Below are positions 57,664-64,000 of a stretch of 64,000 nt of DNA, piece by piece. The stretch's first letter is position 1; each line of letters starts with the position of its first letter. Under the pieces are notes generated by a model. It saw only the letters and a list, made by a program, of their open reading frames with translations. It had not been told where the DNA came from and did not search any database. Made by a program: the position numbers and the translations under genes. The stretch is from NCBI RefSeq assembly GCF_013307435.2, contig NZ_CP102845.1:620001-684000 (forward strand). The letters are read 5' to 3'. This stretch comes from Microvirga terrae (GTDB lineage: Bacteria > Pseudomonadota > Alphaproteobacteria > Rhizobiales > Beijerinckiaceae).

Positions 57664-58590
57664 ATGACGCCATCCACCAGCACTTTCACGACGCGGCTCT
57701 CCGATGCCGCAAGGGTTGTCGAAGCAAGTCTCGAAGCCTTGCTATCAGACAATGCCGCTCCCGGCGAGCTTGCCCGTCCGCCCCGCCTCATGGCCGCGAT
57801 GCGTCATGCGGTCCTCGGCGGCGGCAAGCGCCTGAGGCCGTTCCTGACGGTCGAGGCGGCCCGCCTCCTGGGAGCGGAAGGGAAGGGGCCGCTGCGGGCA
57901 GGCTGCGCGGTCGAGCTTCTCCACTGCTACTCCCTGGTCCATGACGATCTGCCCTCCATGGACGACGACGACCTGCGCCGGGGGCGCCCCACCGTGCACA
58001 AGGCCTATGACGAGGCCACGGCCATTCTCGTGGGGGATGCCCTCCAGACCCTCGCGTTCGAGGTTCTGGCCGATCCGGCGACGGCATCGGATCCTGCCAT
58101 CCGGAGCGATCTCGTGCTCGGCCTCGCCCGCGCCTCGGGTCTCGGCGGCATGGTGGGCGGCCAGCTGCTCGACCTGTCGGCGGAGGGGCGCTACGGGCCT
58201 GTCACCATGGGCGAGACCGATGTGCGCTTGCTCCAGATGATGAAGACGGGGGCGATCCTCGCCTTCTCGGTTGAGGCGGGAGCCATTATGGGGCAGGCCG
58301 ATCCGGCTTCGCGCCGGAAGCTTGTCGCATACGGACACGCGCTCGGCGCGGCCTTCCAGGTCGCCGACGACATCCTCGACCGCGAGGCATCCGCCGAGGC
58401 GCTCGGCAAGCGCACGGGGAAGGACCAGGAGAAAGGCAAGGCGACCCTCGTCGACCTGCTCGGCATGGACGGCGCGCGCCGCGAATGCCGGCAGCTCGTC
58501 GAGCAGGCGGACAGCGCCCTCGACGGATTCGGGCCGCAGGCGCAGGTTCTGCGCGAAGCCGTGCGCTTCGTCGTCGAGCGGCAGGTCTAG
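57664..58590 (+). CDS. ispA: Polyprenyl (farnesyl-type) diphosphate synthase
   Basis: A 308-residue trans-prenyltransferase. The first Asp-rich motif is DDLPSMDDDD and the second is DDILD, both needed for Mg2+-diphosphate binding; GGGKRLRPFL is the usual start of the active site. It most likely makes farnesyl or geranylgeranyl diphosphate, feeding ubiquinone and hopanoid/carotenoid pathways. Chain length cannot be told from sequence alone. The ATG at 57664 is used, though its ribosome site is weak. Divergent from mtgA. Confidence 0.9.
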   Translation: MTPSTSTFTTRLSDAARVVEASLEALLSDNAAPGELARPPRLMAAMRHAVLGGGKRLRPFLTVEAARLLGAEGKGPLRAGCAVELLHCYSLVHDDLPSMDDDDLRRGRPTVHKAYDEATAILVGDALQTLAFEVLADPATASDPAIRSDLVLGLARASGLGGMVGGQLLDLSAEGRYGPVTMGETDVRLLQMMKTGAILAFSVEAGAIMGQADPASRRKLVAYGHALGAAFQVADDILDREASAEALGKRTGKDQEKGKATLVDLLGMDGARRECRQLVEQADSALDGFGPQAQVLREAVRFVVERQV

Positions 58591-58615
58591 TTTCCGGCCT
58601 CCGCGTTCCGGAGCA

Positions 58616-59290
58616 TCAAAGCCAGGAAGCGATCTCGTCCAGAGGTTTCTTGATCCCGCCGAAAACTGGCACCGTGCAGCCTTCCGCAGGATAGCCGGCA
58701 ACCATAAGGATGTAGGGCTTCTCGGATTCGGGACGGTTGCAGATCCCGTTGAGAAAGCCCATTGGGCTGGGGGTGTGCGTGAGGGTCGCCAGGCCTGCTT
58801 CATGCAGGGCGGCGATCAGGAAGCCCGTGGCGATCCCCACCGATTCCGGCACGTAGTAGTTCTTGATCCTGCCTCCGTCGGGTCTCAGGCCCGAGCGCTG
58901 TCCGAAAATGGCGATCAGGACGGGCGCGGTCTCCAGAAAGGCTTTGTGCTCATCCGTCCCGAGAGGCGCCAGCGCATCGAGCCATTCCTGCGGGGCGCGG
59001 CCGCTGTAGAAGTCGCGCTCCTCGGCTTCCGCCGCGTCCCGGATGCGTCGCTTGGTATCGGCGCTGCCGATCACAGCAAAGTGCCAGGGCTGGAGATTGG
59101 CGCCCGACGGCGCCGTGCCGGCGGCAAGCAGGGCATACTCGATGACCTCGCGCGGCACGGGCTTGTCGGCGAAGTCGCGCACGGTCCGCCGCCGCCGGAT
59201 GTCCTCGTAGAAGGCCCGCGCCCGCGCGATCATCTCCTCGGGTGGGTAGGAACGGTATGTGTTCAGGGGCTCAAGGACCGGATCTGCCAT
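58616..59290 (-). CDS. Nitroreductase-family flavoprotein
   Basis: A 224-residue FMN-dependent oxidoreductase. The flavin-binding [13 protein letters not shown] (about 35-47) and [11 protein letters not shown] (about 61-71) and the C-terminal [10 protein letters not shown] are present. The layout resembles the iodotyrosine deiodinase/BluB-like branch. It may reduce nitro groups, quinones or related substrates. AAGGA lies eight bases before the ATG at 59290. Convergent with the prenyl synthase gene, 25 bases apart. Confidence 0.92.
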   Translation of the reverse strand: MADPVLEPLNTYRSYPPEEMIARARAFYEDIRRRRTVRDFADKPVPREVIEYALLAAGTAPSGANLQPWHFAVIGSADTKRRIRDAAEAEERDFYSGRAPQEWLDALAPLGTDEHKAFLETAPVLIAIFGQRSGLRPDGGRIKNYYVPESVGIATGFLIAALHEAGLATLTHTPSPMGFLNGICNRPESEKPYILMVAGYPAEGCTVPVFGGIKKPLDEIASWL

Positions 59291-59359
59291 TGCATGCTTC
59301 CTTCGGGAATGGGCCGGCACGGGGTGAGCGCCCGCGCGGGCTCACGCGTGGAACGGGCA

Positions 59360-59905
59360 TCAAGCCGTGGGAACCCAGAACGCCAGCTTGACGTGGCCGG
59401 GGCGGCGGTTGTGCGGCAGGGAACCCGCAGGGGCGCCGCCGTTGGCCAGAATGACCTTTCGCGAAGCATCGTTGTCATCGTCACAGGTGATCAGCACCCG
59501 CGAGAAACCCTCCAAGCGGCAGATCGGCAGGATCATGCGCAGGGCCTGCGTGGCGTAGCCGCGGCGCTGCTTCCAGGGCACGATGGTGTACCCGATATGG
59601 CCGTACACGGCGAGCGGCAGCTCTTCCGTCCCGGGCTGGAAGCGAAAGCCGATGCGGCCGCAGAACGTGCCATCGCTGATCCAGAAATCGTGCGACGGCA
59701 GGCGCGGCACCTCCTGCCCGTCCGCCAGCCGGACCATCGGGCTGTTGTAGAGGTCGTGGAGGAACCGCTCGGGGTCGCGCCGGAGCTGCAGGAGTTGCTC
59801 GCGGCTGACATCCTGGTCCGTGTTGGGCGACCAGCCCCGCTCGAGGGCATCGGCATAGAAGCGGAGCCAGTTCAGGCTCGGGGGGATGAGGCTGATGTCA
59901 GTCAT
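59360..59905 (-). CDS. GNAT-family N-acetyltransferase
   Basis: A 181-residue acetyltransferase of the RimJ-like type. The acetyl-CoA loop is YTIVPWKQRRGYATQALRMIL and the following strand and helix read VLITCDDDNDASRKVILANGG. The N-terminal substrate part starts LIPPSLNWLRFYADALERGW. Substrate unknown. It lies upstream of the nitroreductase gene in the same direction, 69 bases apart. Confidence 0.9.
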   Translation of the reverse strand: MTDISLIPPSLNWLRFYADALERGWSPNTDQDVSREQLLQLRRDPERFLHDLYNSPMVRLADGQEVPRLPSHDFWISDGTFCGRIGFRFQPGTEELPLAVYGHIGYTIVPWKQRRGYATQALRMILPICRLEGFSRVLITCDDDNDASRKVILANGGAPAGSLPHNRRPGHVKLAFWVPTA

Positions 59906-59948
59906 GGATGATCGAAACTGACATCAGGTTCTCTCGAGAGCAACAGGC

Positions 59949-61895
59949 TTACACCGTGACCTGGGTGCCGACCTCGACGACGCGTCCCGTGGGGATCTGG
60001 AAGAAGTCCGTGGCGTCGCTTGCCGATTTCGCCAAGCCGATGAACAGCTTGTCCTGCCAGAGCGGCATGCCGGACTGGCTCGCGGGGCGGATCGAGCGGC
60101 GGGACAGGAAGAACGAGGTCGCCATGATGTCGAACTTGAACCCCTGCTTGCGCAGGATCGCGAGGCCGCGGGGAATGTTGGGGGTTTCCATGTAGCCGTA
60201 GCTCAGGCGGATGCGCCAGAACGAATCGCCCACGTGCTCGATGGCCACGCGGTCCTCGTCCTCCACGCGCGGAACGTCCGCGCTGTTGACGGTCAGGATC
60301 ACGTTCTTCTCATGCAGCACTTTGTTGTGCTTGAGGTTGTGCAGCAGGGCCGCCGGGGCGGTATCCGGATCGCTGGTCAGGAAGACGGCGGTGCCCTTCA
60401 CCCGGTGCGGCGGGCTCTTCTCCAGCATCTGCACGAGTTCGAGGAAGGGCACGTCGATCTTGCGGGTCTTCTCGAACAGGATCCGGGTTCCCTTCACCCA
60501 GGTCCACATGAGCACGAAGAACACGCCCGCGATGACGAGCGGGACATAGCCGCCGTCGAGGAGCTTCACCAGGTTCGAGGACAGGAAGGTGAGGTCGATC
60601 AGGAGAAGCGGGATCATGATGAGCCCGGTCTTCACCGGACCCCAGCCCCAGCTCCGGCTCATGACCACGCAGGCGAGCAGGGTGGTGACCACCATGGTGC
60701 CGAAGACCGCGATGCCGTAGGCGCTGGCGAGATTGCTGGAAGAGCCGAAGAGCAGCACCAGGCTGACCACGGCCGCGAGCAGGAGCCAGTTCACCCGCGG
60801 CAGATAGATCTGGCCCTGATGGGTCTCCGAGGTGAAGCGGACCTCCAGGCGCGGCAGGATGCCGAGCTGGACGGCCTGCCGGGTCAGGGAATAGGCGCCC
60901 GTGATCACGGCCTGGCTCGCCACGATGGTTGCCAGGGTGGCAAGGATCACGAGGGGCAGAAGCAGCCAGGGTGGGGCCAGCAGGAAGAAGGGATTGGCGA
61001 TGGCGTCGGGGTTCGACAGCACGAGCGCGCCCTGCCCGAGATAGTTCAGGGCGAGCGCCGGAAAGACCACCGTGCTCCAGGCCATGCGGATCGGCTTGCG
61101 GCCGAAATGCCCGAGATCCGCGTAGAGCGCCTCGGCGCCGGTCACGGCAAGGCAGACGCTGCCGAGGATGGCGAAGGCGGTGCCCGGATGCGTGACCAGG
61201 AAGGAGACGCCGTGATAGGGGTTGAACGCGAGCAGGACCTCCCAGTCGTCGGCGATGTGGAGGAGGCCGAGGCCGGCCATGCTGATGAACCACAGGAGCG
61301 TGAGCGGGCCGAAGAAAGCCGCCACCTTGCCGGTGCCGCGGCTCTGCACGGCGAAGAGGGCGACAAGGATCGCCACTGCACCCGGCAGGATGTAGGCCTC
61401 GAACGACGGACCCACGAGCTTCAGCCCTTCCAGGGCCGACAGCACGGACATGGCCGGCGTGATCGCCGCGTCCCCGTAGAAGAGGGCTGCGCCCGCCATA
61501 CCCATCATGAGGATCGGCAGGCTCCGTCGTCCGAGCGCGCGTTGCGCCAGGGCGACCAGGGTGAGCGAGCCGCCCTCGCCCTTGTTGTCGGCCCGCAGCA
61601 GCAGGACCACGTACTTGACCGACACCGTGAGGATCAGCGCCCAGAGCAGGAGCGACAGGATGCTGATCACGAGTTCGCGGGTCAGGGGAACGGGCGTTCC
61701 GTGGTGACCGCCGGTGGCGGCCATTACCGTCTCCCGCATGGCGTAGAGCGGGCTGGTGCCGATATCCCCATAGACGACCCCGATGGCGCCGAGGGTCAGG
61801 GTCCAGAAGCTCGCCTTGAAATGGCTGTCCGGTAAGGTGGCCTCAGGGGCTGCGGAATCTGCATGTCCCGGGGCAACGGCGTGCTGTTCTGCCAT
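59949..61895 (-). CDS. kup: Potassium uptake protein Kup
   Basis: A 648-residue inner-membrane K+/H+ symporter. Twelve hydrophobic helices fill the first ~480 residues, including [20 protein letters not shown] and [20 protein letters not shown], the family signatures. A soluble C-terminal domain follows. The ATG at 61895 gives the family N-terminus; upstream codons are unrelated. It is transcribed alone. Confidence 0.97.
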   Translation of the reverse strand: MAEQHAVAPGHADSAAPEATLPDSHFKASFWTLTLGAIGVVYGDIGTSPLYAMRETVMAATGGHHGTPVPLTRELVISILSLLLWALILTVSVKYVVLLLRADNKGEGGSLTLVALAQRALGRRSLPILMMGMAGAALFYGDAAITPAMSVLSALEGLKLVGPSFEAYILPGAVAILVALFAVQSRGTGKVAAFFGPLTLLWFISMAGLGLLHIADDWEVLLAFNPYHGVSFLVTHPGTAFAILGSVCLAVTGAEALYADLGHFGRKPIRMAWSTVVFPALALNYLGQGALVLSNPDAIANPFFLLAPPWLLLPLVILATLATIVASQAVITGAYSLTRQAVQLGILPRLEVRFTSETHQGQIYLPRVNWLLLAAVVSLVLLFGSSSNLASAYGIAVFGTMVVTTLLACVVMSRSWGWGPVKTGLIMIPLLLIDLTFLSSNLVKLLDGGYVPLVIAGVFFVLMWTWVKGTRILFEKTRKIDVPFLELVQMLEKSPPHRVKGTAVFLTSDPDTAPAALLHNLKHNKVLHEKNVILTVNSADVPRVEDEDRVAIEHVGDSFWRIRLSYGYMETPNIPRGLAILRKQGFKFDIMATSFFLSRRSIRPASQSGMPLWQDKLFIGLAKSASDATDFFQIPTGRVVEVGTQVTV

Positions 61896-62081
61896 GTGTG
61901 CTTTTCTTTGCGGACGTGCCCGCGGACGGCCCTTGTTGAAGTACCCTGTAAACGACGAAGGGCGGCCCCCTTCTCTAAAGAGCGCAGCGGCCGTCATTGC
62001 CGGCGCGGCGGCTCTCTAGCATATCGCGCCTTAGCTTAAAAACGGAATTTCGCAGGAGGTTCCATGGCCACGCTTGCCGCC

Positions 62082-63362
62082 TCATTCGGCGGCATCGCGT
62101 CCCGGCTGGCCATAGCTCTTCTCGATGTAGTCGAGCACGATCTTCTGGAAGTCCTGGGCGAGCGTCGGGCCGCGCAGGGTCATGGCCTTCTTCCCGTCGA
62201 TGAAGACAGGCGCCGCCGGCTGCTCGCCGGTGCCGGGCAGGGAGATGCCGATATTCGCATGCTTCGATTCGCCGGGCCCGTTCACGATGCAGCCCATCAC
62301 GGCCACGTTGAGGTTCTCGACGCCCGGATAGGTCCGGCGCCACTCGGGCATGGAGGTGGAGATCCAGGTCTGGATGTCCCGCGCCAGCTCCTGGAACACC
62401 GAGGAGGTGGTCCGTCCGCAGCCCGGGCAGGCGGCGACCAGCGGCACGAAGGTGCGAAACCCCATGGTCTGGAGCAGTTCCTGGGCGGTCTTCACCTCCA
62501 CGGTCCTGTCACCGCCGGGCTCCGGGGTCAGGGAGTAGCGGATCGTGTCGCCGATCCCCTGCTGGAGCAGGATCCCCATGGCGGCCGAGGACGCCACGAT
62601 TCCCTTCGTGCCCATGCCGGCCTCGGTGAGCCCGAGATGGATCGCGTAGTCGGACCGGCGGGCGAGATCCTGATACACGGCGATCAGGTCCTGCACGGCC
62701 GAGACCTTGGCCGACAGGATGATCCGGTCGCGCCCGAGGCCGATTTCCTCCGCACGGGCGGCGGAGAGCAGGGCCGACTGGATCATGGCCTCGCGGGTAA
62801 CCCAGCGCATGTCGCGCGGGTGCGCCGAGGCCGCGTTCTCGTTCATCAGGTGCGTCAGCAGCTCCTGGTCGAGGGACCCCCAGTTGGCCCCGATCCGCAC
62901 CGCCTTGCCGTGCCGAATCGCCTGCTCGACGATGGCGCCGAATTGCCGGTCCTTCTTTTCCCGGAAGCCAACATTGCCCGGATTGATGCGGTACTTGGCC
63001 AGCGCCTCGGCACAGGCCGGATGATCCGCGAGGAGCTGGTGGCCGATATAGTGGAAGTCGCCCACGAGCGGCACGTTGACGCCGAGCCGGTCGAGCCGCT
63101 CGCGGATCTTCGGCACGGCCGCGGCCGCCTCGTCCCGATCGACGGTGATGCGCACGATCTCCGAGCCCGCGCGGGCCAGCGCCGCCACCTGGGCGACGGT
63201 CGCGTCCACGTCCGCCGTATCCGTGTTGGTCATCGACTGGACCACGACCGGCGCGCCGCCGCCGACCATGACGGATCCGACGCGCACGCCCACCGTGCGG
63301 TGGCGCAGGGCGGGGCCGGCAAGGCTTTCGAAGGCGGGCTGAGAGGGCGAGATGAGGGACAT
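62082..63362 (-). CDS. ispG: 4-hydroxy-3-methylbut-2-enyl diphosphate synthase
   Basis: A 426-residue [4Fe-4S] enzyme of the MEP isoprenoid pathway, converting methylerythritol cyclodiphosphate to HMBPP. The N-terminal TIM barrel begins [17 protein letters not shown], and the C-terminal Fe-S domain has CPGCGR and [10 protein letters not shown], which supply the three cysteine ligands and the glutamate. The ATG at 63362 is chosen by family length. Upstream of it in the same direction is the Zur/Fur-type gene, 97 bases away. Confidence 0.97.
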   Translation of the reverse strand: MSLISPSQPAFESLAGPALRHRTVGVRVGSVMVGGGAPVVVQSMTNTDTADVDATVAQVAALARAGSEIVRITVDRDEAAAAVPKIRERLDRLGVNVPLVGDFHYIGHQLLADHPACAEALAKYRINPGNVGFREKKDRQFGAIVEQAIRHGKAVRIGANWGSLDQELLTHLMNENAASAHPRDMRWVTREAMIQSALLSAARAEEIGLGRDRIILSAKVSAVQDLIAVYQDLARRSDYAIHLGLTEAGMGTKGIVASSAAMGILLQQGIGDTIRYSLTPEPGGDRTVEVKTAQELLQTMGFRTFVPLVAACPGCGRTTSSVFQELARDIQTWISTSMPEWRRTYPGVENLNVAVMGCIVNGPGESKHANIGISLPGTGEQPAAPVFIDGKKAMTLRGPTLAQDFQKIVLDYIEKSYGQPGRDAAE

Positions 63363-63459
63363 GCTGCATTCCACGACGGCAGCTCCAGGCTGCCGCCGTT
63401 TAGCTGATGCCAAACACCCGCTTCGTCAAGCGCGGCTTAATGGAGCGGAGAAAGCCGAC

Positions 63460-63963
63460 TCAGTGGACGTCCTGACATCTGATGCAGCGACCGGTGATCT
63501 CCAGAACCTTCGTGCGGGGCTGGTAGCCCTGTTCCCGCAGGACCTTGAGCACGGTCTCGGCCACGTCCGGAGACGCGATTTCGTTCACGTCCCCGCATCC
63601 TTCGCAGATCAGAAACGCCGTCGTGCGTGTGCCGGCGACGGTCCCCGAGCTGGCGATGTAGGCGTTGCGGCTTGCGAGCCGATGCACCAGATCCTGCTCG
63701 ATGAGGAAGTCCAGCGCGCGATAGATGGTGATGGGGGCCATGCGCCGACCCTGGGAGCCGAGCAGGTCCACCAGATCGTAGGCGCCGAGCGGCCCGTCGA
63801 CCCCATGGAGAGCTTCGAGCACCCGGCGGCGGATCGGAGTGAGCCGCGCGCCCTTCGATCGGCAGACCGCTTCCGACTGGGCGATGGCGCGCGCCGTTCT
63901 TTCCGAGCCGATCGGAGCATCCGCGTGGGAAAGTCTGTGGTGAAGTGATAATGCATGGGCCAT
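63460..63963 (-). CDS. zur: Fur-family transcriptional regulator, probably Zur
   Basis: A 167-residue metal-dependent repressor. The winged helix covers about 40-95 (LTPIRRRVLEAL, then RMAPITIYRALDFLIEQDLVHRL). Structural zinc ligands are visible as CEGCGD (C120, C123) and CIRC (C160, C163). The LVHRLASRNAY segment is characteristic of Zur rather than Fur, so zinc uptake control is likely. No znuABC genes are in the window. Its promoter lies within the last 37 bases. Confidence 0.82.
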   Translation of the reverse strand: MAHALSLHHRLSHADAPIGSERTARAIAQSEAVCRSKGARLTPIRRRVLEALHGVDGPLGAYDLVDLLGSQGRRMAPITIYRALDFLIEQDLVHRLASRNAYIASSGTVAGTRTTAFLICEGCGDVNEIASPDVAETVLKVLREQGYQPRTKVLEITGRCIRCQDVH

Positions 63964-64000
63964 TGGATCACCCTTGGCTAAATGACTAAAGTTTGGCGCC

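Overview
The window is GC-rich, gene-dense chromosomal DNA from an alphaproteobacterium. It is most likely order Hyphomicrobiales (Rhizobiales) and probably close to Methylobacteriaceae such as Microvirga or Methylobacterium. This rests on the lysC-ptsP-prfA-prmC-DUF4167 block with clpB nearby, the ppiC/secA/argJ neighbourhood, PHA genes with phaR, an alphaproteobacterial cheY-cheZ pair, and several GGAAC-N16/17-CGTT promoters typical of the alphaproteobacterial general stress sigma factor EcfG. Genus placement is inference. No rRNA, tRNA, CRISPR, phage, insertion sequence or origin was recognised.

Layout. 1-4.7 kb: end of a DMT exporter, small hydrophilic proteins, a Tat-exported TRAP binding protein, a DUF4142 protein and a second DMT exporter. 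4.8-11.6 kb: a clan-A glycosidase-like protein, an HtrA-like protease, an HPF/RaiA-like ribosome factor, ClpB and two small hydrophilic proteins. 11.8-19.8 kb: MOSC protein, DUF4167 protein, then the leftward prmC, prfA, ptsP and lysC. 19.9-25.6 kb: ubiG, nhaA, a LysR/MFS divergent pair, a phosphoesterase and an ArsR/AHSA1 divergent pair. 25.6-32.5 kb: DUF1178, nitrilase, grxC, comF, an NDUFAF5-like methyltransferase-fold protein, DUF427, Fe-ADH, thioesterase, DMT exporter and mutT. 32.7-40.9 kb: secreted protein, argJ, small stress-type gene, ppiC, secA, a GFA protein, a DUF1194 VWA protein and a cytochrome c. 41-50.9 kb: ABC-F ATPase, cheY-cheZ, secreted protein, L,D-transpeptidase, accA, methyltransferase, gloB, GNAT and DMT exporter. 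50.9-56.3 kb: SDR, phaB, phaA, phaR and a degenerate GGDEF/EAL protein. 56.5-64 kb: rpmF, mtgA, a prenyl synthase, nitroreductase, GNAT, kup, ispG and a Zur/Fur regulator.

How the genes work together. The strongest cross-gene signal is regulatory. Seven transcription units have an EcfG-type promoter 26-61 bases before the start codon. Two sites match the consensus exactly and five have one mismatch. The units encode small hydrophilic proteins, the DUF4142 protein, HtrA and the HPF-like factor, so much of the first 11 kb looks like a general stress regulon around proteostasis and ribosome hibernation. A second theme is carbon storage: phaA-phaB face the repressor phaR, with a probably non-catalytic c-di-GMP protein beside it. 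Composite palindromes of the REP/BIME kind sit in four intergenic regions between 2.2 and 12.8 kb.

Most of the window is ordinary core genome. I did not find a clear new multi-gene system. The promoter set, the degenerate signalling protein and a few unassigned secreted or small proteins are the best leads.
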